DNA of 64,000 bases from contig JAYKKI010000063.1 in assembly GCA_039881145.1 (NCBI GenBank), forward strand, positions 13,051,001 to 13,115,000, in the 5' to 3' direction. The DNA comes from Druceiella hillmani. Its lineage: Eukaryota > Arthropoda > Insecta > Lepidoptera > Hepialidae. A program made the position numbers and the translations under genes. Under the pieces are notes generated by a model that was given only the letters and a program-made list of their open reading frames with translations, ran no database searches and had not been told where the DNA came from. How positions within the stretch are numbered: the stretch's first letter is position 1; the number at the start of each line of letters is the position of its first letter. This document shows, piece by piece, positions 11,939 to 23,638 of this stretch.

Positions 11939-14900
11939 GTAAGTTAAATTTGTTTATTGTAGTTTCTTTTCTGTTTGCTAGTTTTCACGATACCACTGCG
12001 GGTAATTTTGTTCCATGTTTAATGTCTACACTTTGTATCAGCATCACATTATGTTCACTGCTGTTCACACTTGTTTATTTTCCTTTTTCTTGTTTGTAAA
12101 ATTTATTTAATTTTTTTTCTGCTTATAATAGTTATTTAAATATGTTTTTGCAATTATGAATAACAAATTTGAAGTAGCGTTTTGATTTCACTCTGGTATT
12201 TTACTTTTTTTTATAAAATTGCATGTTATGAATTAAATAAAGATGATCACTATTGAAATTAATTTTTTAATAATATTGTTTCACATAGAAATGCTTTTTC
12301 TTAGTTTTGCAAACAAATTGGTTATAGGGAATTTTGGCCCCATTTAAAAATTTTATAAAGTCGATTGGAACGCTTCACGTTTACTTCGTAATTCATTAAA
12401 TTTTCAATAAATTAATATCAAAGATCAAATTTCATGTTAGAAGAAGTTTTTTGACGATTAAACTTTTTCAGTTGAAAAATTTGTAAAGCAATACTTAAAA
12501 TAAGACACATTATTATTGTGACAAAGTTATAACCTATACAAACTGAATTCTACTCATTTTCATCACTGTTTGAAATAAATTTTTTTAATAACTTTAAAGT
12601 CTAAATATAACATTTTATTAATGGCAGTTCGGCATAAATTCATACAGTGTTGAGTCCAGGTGTTGTAAGAATAAAAATTACACTCTTATATAGAGAAAAT
12701 TAAAAAAAATAAGTTCCTTAAAAATTTTATTTAAATCGTCAATCGGACAAATGTGAAATCTTGTATTTTTTACGAAGTCATGTTAATTTTTATAATACTT
12801 TGTAAATTCGATTTCCGCAGAATTGTTTTTGCACCAGCAAGATGAGAGATTGTGCCTCGTTGTATCCTCTATACACATTTAAAAAAAACAATCCATGAAC
12901 TTAATAGACCCCTCCAAGACGTCCGAACAGTCGCATAAAACTCTACAGAGTGAACAATACATTCATTTTCACAACCAAATTCATGTCAATGTCAGTTAAT
13001 AGTTTATTTTTAATTCATTTAGGCAATGCTACAAAGTAAACAAAGCAATCCCCATTGATTATGCTTTTCGATCATTTCTAAAAATTTCTAGATACTCTGT
13101 CAGATTTTTATTTCTGTTTTATTAATAATTCTATATATATTAAAAATATAAAATACACCAGTTTATGAAGATGTCTTTTTTGTTTTGTGTTATATATACA
13201 AATTTTATTTTATTTTTTGCTTTTTCATGGTTCTCAATTGTAGATAGTTCTAAACAAAATTTATAAAATCTGAAAAGTAACTTATTAGCACTCGCAATAT
13301 TTCTTTAACCTAAATAAAACAAACCTTTCAGAAGAATTATGCTCTATTCCATTACAAAAGAAAATGTTTGTAAACAAACCAATTTGACAATTAAAATATG
13401 GTCAGCACAATTATATATTCATTCAGTCTAGGATTCTTTACAAAACTCATTGTATTTCACTTATGATATTTTTAGTGCAGTGCTAAACTTAGTGTCATTT
13501 TATATAATATTATAAATATTTAAAGTGTCATGTTAGATAATGTTATAAATATTAACATTACACTGTTATTTCACTACTATGAATGGTGAAATTCAGAAGA
13601 ATTGGGCAACCCTTTTTGTTAAACACACAAAACTCAGAGGTATAAAACATTTTGAAAAAATATTCTATATTTCGACATATACGAAATATGCCATTCAGTA
13701 CACATCATTTACTTTATTAATATGTTGAAGTCAAATGTTTGCAATAAATCAATTTCAATTTGACATACATGATATACGACTGTCTTTTCCGACACATACG
13801 AAATATGCCATTCAGTAAACATCATTTATTTTATTAATATGTTGAAGTGAAATGTTTGCAATAAATAAATTTCAATTTGACATACATGATATTCGACTGT
13901 CTTTTCCGACACATACAAAATATGCCATTCAATAAACATCATTTACTTTATTAATATGTTGAAGTGAAATGTTTGCAATAAATCAATTTCAATTTGACAT
14001 ACATGATATTCGACTGTCTTTTCCGACACATACGAAATATGCCATTCAGTAAACATCATTTACTTTATTAATATGTTGAAGTGAAATGTTTGCAATAAAT
14101 AAATTTCAATTTGACATACATGATATTCGACTGTCTTTTCCGACACATACAAAATATGCCATTCAATAAACATCATTTACTTTATTAATATGTTGAAGTG
14201 AAATGTTTGCAATAAATCAATTTCAATTTGACATACATGATATTCGACTGTCTTTTCCGACACATACGAAATATGCCATTCAGTAAACATCATTTACTTT
14301 ATTAATATGTTGAAGTGAAATGTTTGCAATAAATCAATTTCAATTTGACATACATGATATTCGACTGTCTTTTCCGACACATACGAAATATGCCATTCAG
14401 TAAACATCATTTACTTTATTAATATGTTGAAGTGAAATGTTTGCAATAAATCAATTTCAATTTGACATACATGATATTCGACTGTCTTTTCCGACACATA
14501 CGAAATATGCCGTTCAGTACACATCATTTACTTTATTAATATGTTGAAGCGAAATGTTTGCAATAAATCAATTTCAATTTGACATACATGATATTCGACT
14601 GTCTTTTCCGACACATACGAAATATGCCATTCAGTACACATCATTTACTTTATTAATATGTTGAAGCTTAATGTTTGCAATAAATCAATTTCAATTTGAC
14701 ATACATGATATTCGACTGTCTTTTCCGACACATACGAAATATGCCATTCAGTATACATCATTTACTTTATTAATATTTTGAAGTGAAATGTTTGCAATAA
14801 ATCAATTTCAATTTGACATACATGGTATTCGACTGTCTTTTCCTACACATACGAAATATGCCATTCAGTATACATCATTTACTTTATTAATATTTTGAAG

Positions 14901-15707
14901 TGAAATGTTTGCAATAAATCAATTTCAATTTGACATACATGATATTCGACTGTCTTTTCCGACACATACGAAATATGCCATTCAGTACACATCATTTACT
15001 TTATTAATATGTTGAAGCGAAATGTTTGCAATAAATCAATTTCAATTTGACATACATGGTATTCGACTGTCTTTTTATGGGACTTTTAAACAAGGCAGAT
15101 GGATTTTACAGCGTAGAATACATGTTTTGTACATACAATACGACATTGTTTTCATAATAGTTCAAAAGAGCAGCAGTGTTCCTATTTGACTATATTTTCG
15201 ATGATTATTTTTAATGTTAGGCATATTTATTTAAACAAAAAGACGTTAGAAAAAATTAATGTTAATGTTCGACATTATTTATATGGACTTTGGCATTATA
15301 TTATTCAGGGTAAATGTGTATACCAATAAAATAATTATATATTTTAATCACAATTACCAAGTAAATTAATATTACTAACGCAAGCAAGAAAAAGGTTTAA
15401 ATTACCTGAACCCTTTGTTTATAAACATTCTCTTTTGAAATGGAATGAAGTATAGTTAATATTTACATTAACATCAACTCAAATATAGATATACTAAACC
15501 TCCCTAAAAAGGTTCAAAACGGCAAAATACATAGTTATACTTTGTATTATAGATATTATTGAAAAGGATATTATTTCAATGAAGAACTGAAATGAAGAAA
15601 TGATATGAAGCATTTGTAATACATTTAGTGACAGTTCTTAACTTGTTATTCACTGCGTGAATGGAAGTTTAGAATAACGTAAATAAGAAATCTTCTCCGA
15701 TTTGCAG
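11939..15707 (+). other. lap intron, 3.8 kb, carrying a satellite-like array
   Basis: The intron runs from GTAAGT to GATTTGCAG. Its main content is the 117-bp tandem array at 13671-15075. The remainder is AT-rich sequence in which I recognise no exon, RNA gene or transposase. Confidence 0.8.
13671..15075. repeat. 117-bp satellite-like tandem array, 12 copies
   Basis: The motif ACGAAATATGCC or a variant begins at 13681, 13798, 13915, 14032, 14149, 14266, 14383, 14500, 14617, 14734, 14851 and 14968, an exact 117-bp step with no insertion or deletion. Copies 3 and 5 share ACAAAATATGCCATTCAATA, and copies 2 and 4 share another variant, so copies 2-5 form a duplicated 234-bp dimer. Copies 10 and 11 share TATACATC and ATATTTTGAAG. 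Copies 8 and 12 share GAAGCGAAATG. The exact period and shared variants suggest recent unequal exchange. The length is in the range of insect satellite monomers. Confidence 0.97.
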
Positions 15708-16014
15708 TAAGGAGGAAGGTTCCCTTCGCATGATGAATGCTGAGAAACTCCTAAAAACACTTCCAGTCCTGCAGGCTCAGCTGGACAGTCTCCTGGAGTT
15801 TGACTGCACCGCCAATGATCTCACAAACGGCGTAATCAACATGTGCTTCATGCTGCTATTCAGGGATCTTATACGCCTATTCGCATGCTACAACGATGGT
15901 ATCATTAATTTGCTGGAGAAGTACTTTGACATGAACAAGAAGAACTGTAGAGATGCGCTGGATCTTTACAAGAAGTTCTTAATAAGGATGGATAGGGTTG
16001 GTGAATTTCTAAAG
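15708..16014 (+). CDS. lap: lap exon, ANTH domain ([12 protein letters not shown] to EFLK)
   Basis: This is the largest ANTH exon, 307 nt, entering in phase 2 and ending in phase 0 at AAG before GTGAGT. It encodes [20 protein letters not shown], then [20 protein letters not shown], the helix [20 protein letters not shown] and [20 protein letters not shown], ending [10 protein letters not shown]. These stretches match the AP180/CALM signature almost residue for residue. The ATG at 15730 is internal; the open frame simply reads through from the intron side and runs on past the donor. Confidence 0.97.
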
Positions 16015-16390
16015 GTGAGTGGCATTTATGGAATTAATATGATACGAAATGTAGGCACTGATTCGATGTTGATAATGTTGGGTTTTATTTAATAAATAGA
16101 ATATTATGTCACAATTTTAATTTTTTGCACGTTTCATTCTATAACTAGTAAAAAAAAATAATTTTTCTGAAAATATAAACTGTGATGGAACATAATTTTT
16201 TCATAAGAGGAGTGATTGCTAATGTATTTTATATAAATTAGTGGATGAAGTAAAAATTAAACATTTGACGAAGAAATATGAAAAAACTATATGATAGAGT
16301 AAGAAATTAGGTTAGGAATGTGAATTGAAATATGGGATGCCCTTAATAAACTCTGTTAAGTAAGTACATAACTACTGTGTGAAAATTTTT

Positions 16391-16497
16391 CTCTTATTAG
16401 ACGTAGAGTAAATATCTACGAAGCAGAATACTTTAGAATTCTGTTCTGAATACAAAACAACCACTTAAATGAAATTATGCTAAAATCAAAACTTTAG
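16391..16497 (+). repeat. Left member of a distant inverted-repeat pair
   Basis: This block contains CAGAATACTTTAGAATT, then ATACAAAAC, ATGAAATTA and ATCAAAACTTTA, in the same order as the reverse complement of 19326-19440. The two blocks are about 3 kb apart and in opposite orientation, at diverged but clear similarity. They may be ends of one old element or two independent copies of a dispersed repeat. Confidence 0.65.
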
Positions 16498-17239
16498 TTT
16501 TCATAATATTAATATCATTTTCCACCACATAAATATTTTGCCTAGTAATCTTATACAAGCGTAAAAAATTATAGAAGTTATTTTCCCATAGTAGTTGTGT
16601 ACGAGTAGAACTTACATTATTAGAGTCCTATACATATAGGCATGTATAAAAATTTAACGGTGTACAGTATTTCTATTAAATTATTTACAAATATTAATAT
16701 CATTTTCCACCACGTAAATATATCTTTCCAGGTGTAAAATTGTTGTGAATTTCTCGAAAACTTTGGGATTTACATTTATTGCTATAGTGTTTAGTAAACT
16801 TCTAGTAAAACTGCTTTTTTTTTCATAATTTCAACTGAAACAGTTTCAAAGATGGGAAGGGACGTAATAACTTTTTTGTGAACGTTCTCAACAATATATC
16901 TAGGACTACCTTACATAAAATTCTGAAAAAAAAAGGTTATAGAATTGTTTTAATTAATATCCCACACTACATAGCGTGCCCCTCCTTAAAGGCAATGTCT
17001 GGTAATCTAAAAGATAAGAAGAAAGATAATTGTTTAAAGATTACAATGAAAGTAAAATTTGGCCCAGAAATTAATACTTCCCGATAAAAAAAAGTAAGCT
17101 TTACAAATCTTGACAAATCTATATTTTCATTAACTCGTTTTCTAGAGTAAGTATTTAGAAACGAACTAATTTAAAAGTAACAGTTAATGTGGTTTCTGTG
17201 GTTAGATCTGTGCTGAAAATAAGGCTTTACGATTTATTC

Positions 17240-17667
17240 TTAACCTCTCGAGTGCGAAAGACATTTTACATAACGTCGGTTTTTGTGCCATGTCAATAAA
17301 ATAACGCATAACTCCAAAAGTATTGATTTTATCTTAATGTATTTTTTTATGTAGATAGAGTAAAAGTGTAGTCACAACAAAGTTGAAGCATTTGTTTGTA
17401 CCTTACGTGTGAAGTTATGAGTGTAAAAATAATAAAATGTAAACGTAAATACAAAATTATTTATCCTAAAAAAAATTATGTTATCGTTAAGTTTTTAGGT
17501 AAGCCGTCTCAGCTCTGCCCACATTTCAGGCAAGCAAAAATAAGAGTACGGCATAGACAAAAATAACCGTATGACATAGACAAATGTATCGATATATAAT
17601 TGTCTATATGTTTATCCTATTTTAAACGCGATATATACATTTAAATAGTACACGCTCGAGGGGTTAA
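17240..17667. mobile_element. piggyBac-type MITE, 428 bp (family A)
   Basis: The element starts TTAACCTCTCGAGTGCG and ends CACGCTCGAGGGGTTAA. The ends are imperfect inverted repeats bounded by TTAA, the target sequence duplicated by piggyBac transposases. No transposase coding sequence is seen inside, so it is non-autonomous. It lies in a lap intron upstream of the candidate exon at 17816. The terminal bases differ from the family at 28359 and 50514, so it is a separate family. Confidence 0.8.
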
Positions 17668-17815
17668 GTGTGTGTTGTTAAAATGATTTTTTATATGTAA
17701 TTCGACTGACCAGCAAAAATTATTTGAAAAAATAAAAACAGCTAAAAAATTTCGTAACATGGAAATGAGAAATGACATTATCTAAAAGATCTGGTACCTG
17801 CCCATTATTTTTCAG

Positions 17816-17866
17816 AGAACACCTGTTCGCAGCACAAGTCGTTATCCTTCGCATAATCCACACCAG
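17816..17866 (+). CDS. Candidate lap cassette exon, 17 codons
   Basis: Fifty-one bases lie between a good acceptor (CCCATTATTTTTCAG) and a weak donor (CACCAG followed by GTCGGA). The length and phase (0/0) match the junction AAG-GTC of the flanking lap exons, and the 17 codons have no stop, reading RTPVRSTSRYPSHNPHQ. Base composition is clearly more GC-rich than the intron around it. If used, it would add a basic Ser/Pro-rich insert after EFLK, near the end of ANTH. I do not recall this insert in relatives and the donor is poor, so a decayed transposon fragment is the alternative. Confidence 0.35.
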
Positions 17867-19325
17867 GTCGGATATTTATTCAAAATTTTCTGTTTCTGAA
17901 AACATTTTAAGCAAAATATTGTGATGTTTAATTTGCAACTGGGTTTAAACATACTTCATCGAGCGATCTGAACTCGAATTTGTTTAATTATGGGAACTTT
18001 GGTAGCTTTTCATACACTTGAGCTTTTCGTCTATTGTGTTTTCCAAGTCCTGAGCATATTGTACCACCCCAATATCATCTTGTTTTGGTAAAGAAAGGTT
18101 TTTGTTGGATCCATTTATGAAAGGAAAATTTCATAATTTGGATAATTATTTAAATGACACTTTATTCATTTGTGGTTTAGCAATATCTGTGGCTTAGGGT
18201 CATTAGCGTTGGTTTGTAATTTTAATAATCACTAAAATGTATTCTATTAATCTGACCATAATTTAAATATGTTTTTGGTGTGAATATTGATTTGATGTTG
18301 AAGAATATTATATGTAATAACGATAAAAGTTAAAACATTTTAATCAATAATTGAAAACAATTTATCTGATTCAGTTGAGCAAATGATAGCTTTAAAAGGA
18401 AATCATTTCATAAGATTTTTAAAGAAATAAATCATATGTAAATTTTTTTGCAAATGACAGTGCATACGAAACTCTATTAATGCATTTAAATGCAAGTTGT
18501 CTGAAAGATGGAAGCACCTAATAAATTTAATTTTATTGTAAATAAATTCTGTATAACAATTCTATAAATTTATCGCAAGCATTTATTACCTTTTTATACA
18601 AGATGGGGTTTTTGAAAACTGACTTTTTATGTAATATGGCGTTTGGCATCTGCCATTTTGTATTTTAAAAAGTCTCAAACTTGTCAAGATATTTTATGTG
18701 TAAGTTGGCATTCCTTCATATTCGGCTCCATAAATCGTTACCGATAGATAATAAATTTCGACAATTTTAATTTGATTTTAAAACACCTACTTAAATTCTT
18801 TTTTTCAATACCTATGTACAAACTAATATAATTAAACAAAGTTAACTCGTAGTAAATTTACTCAAAAGCTTCAGATATGATGCTTTGAAGTCTGAATACA
18901 ATAAACAAATTTGTTTACTTTATTTATTTTGTCTTTTCCGGCAACATTAGGCGCCATACACAAACCATTTTTGAATTGAGATGTGAAAAAATATAAATGA
19001 ACCATACCTATATCCTATACGTTTCAAATTTTAAATACTCAAACCTACTCGTTCATTCTTAGACCTCCGTCTGGCATAATGCGCACAGTCGGCTGTTCAA
19101 CCACACTGCATTAAGTCGCGAGTGGCACAACACCTCATCACGTGTAATATATATGAACAGAAACGACATAACCAAACTTTGCCGAATCGAAATGATAGGT
19201 GAAGCGGCGATGATTAAAACTCTCACGTAATACGTAACGTTGCATCCCCTCTCCGAGTGATATTATCTTTGTGATGTTATATGCATCACTTACCCATGTC
19301 TACTTATAAAAACTTTAAGCTGTGA

Positions 19326-19440
19326 GAAATAAAGTTTTGATCTTAGTGTAATTTCATGTATATAAAATAATTGTTTTGTATTTAGAATAAAATTCTAAAG
19401 TATTCTGTCCCATAGATATTCATTCGAAATGTAATAAGAA
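19326..19440 (-). repeat. Right member of the distant inverted-repeat pair
   Basis: Read on the minus strand this block follows 16391-16497 through CAGAATACTTTAGAATT, TACAAAAC, ATGAAATTA and ATCAAAACTTTA. The similarity stops near 19326 and does not extend into the GC-richer sequence at 19060-19260. Confidence 0.65.
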
Positions 19441-19474
19441 TTATTTTCGCACAATAGTTATGTGCGAAAATAAT
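19440..19474. repeat. 13-bp perfect hairpin
   Basis: ATTATTTTCGCAC at 19440-19452 is the exact reverse complement of 19462-19474, with a 9-nt spacer. It abuts the inverted-repeat block at 19326-19440 and may be part of the same element end. Confidence 0.85.
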
Positions 19475-20259
19475 CTTATTGACTATTTAACAAACAATCC
19501 AGGAATCCACAGACGGGCAGGACTTTTTAAATGCCTTTTCTTTCATAGGCTAAATGCATACAATTTCACTGTTTGTGAAAATTTTCAAGCAACTATGAAC
19601 AGGATAACAAAAAATACAATCCCATTTCTCTATAGCTCCAGAAAATATTTTGTCGTTTAGTTGCAATACGAGATGCACCATGTCTAGATTCAGTATTTAA
19701 AAACTTTGGCCATTTATTGGATAAACCTTGTTGATATAATAAAATTATTTTATTTTATTCTGGTTAAAGTACCATGAGTACCATTAAGAATTTCATTAAA
19801 TAATTTAGGAATTGTTTGCTAACCAAAAAATGTGTATTGTCCGACTAAAATTTTGTATGTGATATGTTGGTCTCGCTAAAAGTGTTACAGTCCTTTCACT
19901 TCATGTTTAACCAAATTATTCAATAATTTTTAGTTTAGTTTTATAAAATCATAGGTAATAAAATTATGATTCCAAAAATTTGTTAAATCTTTAAGTTATT
20001 ACGTATTTATGTAATAACTTAAATATTTAATATGATACAAACATATGATTACATATAAAATTATATTTATTTGCTTTTGTAGTGTTTATATAAGGATAAA
20101 ATACTAAATATTTTTCTGGTTACATAATTTGTCAGTATTAGTTCTCTTCAACATTTTGTCCAAAATAAAAGTTTGCCTATTTTTCATGAACATATTCCTT
20201 TTTTATATGAAATTAAACTTAACCTTGTGAAATATATACAAATATTATTTTTCTTAAAG

Positions 20260-20405
20260 GTCGCTGAAAATGTGGGCATTGATAAAGGTGACATTCCCGA
20301 CCTTACAAAGGCACCCAGCAGTCTCCTGGATGCCCTTGAGGGTCACCTAGCTACACTAGAGGGAAAGAAGGGCTCAGCTGCTAACACTCCCACGCAAACG
20401 GCCAG
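20260..20405 (+). CDS. lap: lap exon, end of ANTH domain ([15 protein letters not shown])
   Basis: This 146-nt exon starts in phase 0 with GTCGCTGAA and ends in phase 2 before GTAGTC. It encodes [20 protein letters not shown], then [18 protein letters not shown] and the linker [16 protein letters not shown] followed by [10 protein letters not shown] is a hallmark of AP180/CALM proteins and closes the ANTH fold. The tail after LEGKK is low-complexity and begins the disordered region. The ATG at 20173 is intronic and not the start. Confidence 0.96.
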
Positions 20406-21688
20406 GTAGTCTTAAACCACTAATGAATTTTTAATGGATATTTTCATATCCAGTTTATGATAAAAATATTTTATAAAGTAAATGTTTTCATGAAAGCACT
20501 GTGTTTTAGGTAGATTAGAACGTTTTTAAAAATGAATTGAGGAAATAATACTCTGTCAGGCATTCATAGATATTATTAATTATGATAAAAACAGGTTGTT
20601 AAGGAGAAAGGGATGATTACTTGATTTATTGCTTTTCTAGTGTTAAGTTTTTCATAGACAAATTTATTGAACCAAATAAGTGAGTTTGTGATACTTTGTA
20701 TCTTTTCAAGGCAGTTGTCAAGGCGTATTTTGTGATTCCATTCATTGATTGAGCATTCCAGCGAGTCTTAAAGTTTAGTAATGAGATAATAAATATGACA
20801 GATTATTTTTTCTTTTTCATTCATTTATTCAGATTATTGCCGAAAAACCCGAAAAAAGAAAGATTTGTTAGAAAGTACTATTAAAAATGTAAAAAATTGA
20901 AATTGTTTTTATTAGCATAAACGTAATTAACATAATTTTATTATTTAAAATTAATTCAGCATCTTACTATAAAACCATTGCCAAGATTTTCTCAGAAGAT
21001 CGGAATTTATACAAACATCTTTATTTTTAAAATTCTATTTTTATTGACAACATAAGGCATATTAAGAAAAAAGTTGGTATTTTTTTTTTACATTAATCGG
21101 AGGAAATAAATTTTTCTCAAACATATTGGAGATAATCAAAAACCAACTGTTTTTGTATCATAAAATGTAAATTCAATAAACGCCGTCCTTACATTACTCA
21201 ATATTAATACAGCATTTTACTATAAAACATTAATGGTCATGATTTTCTCATTGGGTTGACATTTATAAAAACTCCCTTCATTTTTCAATTAGTTTTCATT
21301 GACAATAGGCATTTATCAAAAATAAACTCAATATATAATAAATTTCAAAGTGCTAGCAAAATTTTGGTCGAAACAATTCCTTTTATATTAAAAATCTTAT
21401 GTACTTTGTAATATTTGTCCGTTTATCACTTCTGTTTTTATTTATTTTCTTTTATCGTTCCTTCTCTCCACCTTTTCCCCTTTCTCACCCATACTGAATA
21501 CACCTTTGACTAATTTTTTAACTAATTGTAAAACTTATTAAATTTTTTTTGGTGTTCGTTTATTAAATTTTGTTGGTAATCACGTCACGACTGTCGCTAC
21601 TGTGTGTATTTGGTTTTCCCTACTCCTTTCCTCTTTTGCTCCCTTCCATCACCCATGGTGCTCCGCAATTTATTCTGTGGGCGAGTAG
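20406..21688 (+). other. lap intron, 1.3 kb, with a diverged internal duplication
   Basis: The intron runs from GTAGTC to a tandem acceptor at 21681-21688. Sequence near 20950-21080 (CAGCATCTTACTATAAAAC and following) recurs, well diverged, about 250 bp further on near 21203-21330 (CAGCATTTTACTATAAAAC). The last 250 bp is pyrimidine-rich. No further exon is recognised. Confidence 0.7.
20900..21330. repeat. Diverged direct duplication, offset about 253 bp
   Basis: Two segments share CAGCATYTTACTATAAAAC, GATTTTCTCA, TTTATAMAAAC and ATTGACAA in the same order and spacing, with small indels between them. It looks like an old tandem duplication inside an intron. Confidence 0.6.
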
Positions 21689-21872
21689 CGCTCAAAAGAA
21701 TGTAGCGAGCGTCATGGGTGCTTTGTCCTCAACCAGTAGTTCGTTCGGGACGGCAGCTGCTTCAACACGATTGGACAACCAGCCGGCCAATGGAAGTCAG
21801 GCTGCATTTATTGATGATGTGCTGAAGCAGCAGGCCTTGGCTGATGAAGAGGCGGCAATGAATCAGTACAAG
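21689..21872 (+). CDS. lap: lap exon, start of the disordered tail
   Basis: This 184-nt exon enters in phase 2 and ends in phase 0 at AAG before GTTGGT. It encodes SAQKNVASVMGALSSTSSSF, then GTAAASTRLDNQPANGSQAA and VLKQQALADEEAAMNQYK. The closing stretch, ALADEEAAMNQYK, is conserved in insect lap. The acceptor is a GAGTAG tandem: using the first AG adds one Ser. The donor GTTGGT is weaker than most in the gene. The ATG at 21570 is intronic. Confidence 0.94.
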
Positions 21873-23418
21873 GTTGGTATAAAAAATTATGATTTTTTTT
21901 TATAAATTCTCAAGCTTCTTCATTGTTTTATAATAATGTATAAATTTTTCTAAAAATAAACATTGGTTTATATTTTAATTCGTTATATATTTTTGGTAGT
22001 GGTGATATCAAGAATTTTTTTTAGATTCCTTTTTTTGATTTTGAAAATATTTTTGGATTTTTTACTTTCAATATTTACACACGTTAAACATTTTGTTATC
22101 ACAAACAGGACTACAATGGAAAAAAATGTGAAGAAGTACAGTGTCATATCGGTATAATCGATTTTTCTTTTTATGAAATAATACTTGTATCGCTGAACAT
22201 TCATATTTCAATAGGAGGTTTATTTGTAAATTTCTGTATTGTCTAGTATCGCTTTGATGGTACCTCAAAAGGCCTGGTGTGCATGCACTGCACGACATTT
22301 AACCTTTAGTTAACATTGAAGGAGTGTATCTCGAGAATTGGATGAGAGGAAAGAAAATTTTATTGATTGTAATAGTTTTATTTGTACAATAATTAAATAA
22401 AAAGTCAATTTATAAAAGGTATATTGACTCAATAGCTTCGGAGATTACCTTTAGATCCAGAAATAGATTTATGTAATTTTGGCATAGTTTTTTGTATGTT
22501 CTTTGGTATAAATATACCAAGTTTGAGTCTGAAGTTTTGAAATTCTTCTATGTGCATTAGTTGGCTTGTAGTATTATGTAATTGTTCAGAAATTATTGAA
22601 ATACATAAAATTTATGTTTCTTGTAATTATTTAATATTAATATCAGTCGGTTGCTTTAAAAAGTTTAAAGCAAATGTCTTAAAAATTTGTAGATTACTTT
22701 TTTTTATTTAAAAGGTCTAAGCTCTAAAGATGTTAGTGTTTAATTAATATAATTTATGGTGTTGGGTTGTTGACATTCAGTGTTTGATTAAAATGGAATA
22801 TATATGTATATCTAGTCCCAGGAAATTAAAGAAGTCGCAATTTTGATGTTTATATTTTATAGTCTTTTTAGTAAATTTATGGTAGGTTTATCTTACCTAG
22901 TTAGTGCTATAAGTTACTTACTAATTTAGCTAAAAATTATTTAACTGAAATTAATGGTACGAAAGCTATGTTTATTGAGATAGTAAATAGTAGAAACAGA
23001 ATAATGATTCTGTTTGGTACTCTTGCTTGGTACTGTCGACTACTTTTATATAATGAATGATTCTAAAAGATATTATTTTTTTAATACAGGATATGTTTTT
23101 AAAATATATCTTCATGCGAAGATCATATATTGTTCGATTATTGTTTCAAATTGTTTCATGATTAATAAAAAATTTCATGAATTTAGCTTATGTCAATGGG
23201 TCGGAAAGGTAATCAATGGCAATTCATGTTATTGTATTGTAATTTAAATGTGATAAAATTTTTTTCTTTTAATAATACCCTGTAAAGTCTTGTACATATA
23301 ATTCAACGCTAATTATTTAATGATTACATAAACCTTTGAAAATTTAAATTTTTATGGCTACAGTGCTTATGACTTGTATTATGATAATGAAATCTGTGAC
23401 TTTAAAACAATGTTACAG
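21873..23418 (+). other. lap intron, 1.5 kb
   Basis: The intron runs from GTTGGT to TGTTACAG. It is AT-rich. A short GC-richer patch near 22245-22300 was examined as a possible exon and not accepted. Nothing else is seen. Confidence 0.75.
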
Positions 23419-23638
23419 AACAAAGTACAGTCACCAACCAACAGCGCTCTCACCAATCCATTCCTTGGCACTTCTGCACCCCCACAAGCCAACAACCAGA
23501 ATCAGTCTATCGTGGACTTATTTGGGGCTCCGCCACCCTCCAACAACCAGCTTGCAGATCTGACAGCTCCATCCGCTCAGTCCACTAAGCCCTCCGAAGA
23601 CCTTTTGCAGCTGAATCCCTTTGCTTCTATGTTCGATC
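23419..23638 (+). CDS. lap: lap exon with NPF, DLF and clathrin-box-like motifs
   Basis: This 220-nt exon enters in phase 0 and leaves in phase 1 before GTAAGT. It encodes NKVQSPTNSALTNPFLGTSA and continues to IVDLFGAPPP and EDLLQLNPFASMFD. Visible endocytic motifs are two NPF tripeptides (EH-domain ligands), one DLF (AP-2 or clathrin terminal-domain ligand type) and DLLQL, which resembles a clathrin box. This is the start of the adaptor-binding tail. The acceptor has a poor pyrimidine tract; a second in-frame AG four codons later (GTACAG) could be used. The upstream reading frame is intronic. Confidence 0.94.

Larger units (their letters stand above)
16015..20259 (+). other. lap intron, 4.2 kb, with MITE and inverted repeats
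   Basis: The intron runs from GTGAGT to TTCTTAAAG. It holds a TTAA-flanked MITE (17240-17667), a candidate cassette exon (17816-17866), an inverted-repeat pair (16391-16497 with 19326-19440) and a 13-bp hairpin (19440-19474). The stretch 19060-19260 has more G and C than its surroundings and resembles decayed transposon sequence, but I cannot assign it. Confidence 0.75.

Noticed and set aside
15730..16092. ATG-started 120-codon frame as a separate gene
   Set aside because: It is the interior of a lap ANTH exon (15708-16014) reading on past the GTGAGT donor; the ATG encodes an internal Met.
22245..22274. Possible 30-nt exon between the exons at 21689 and 23419
   Set aside because: Phase fits and an AG precedes it, but the donor (GTGTGC) is poor and the peptide has no counterpart that I know in AP180 tails.
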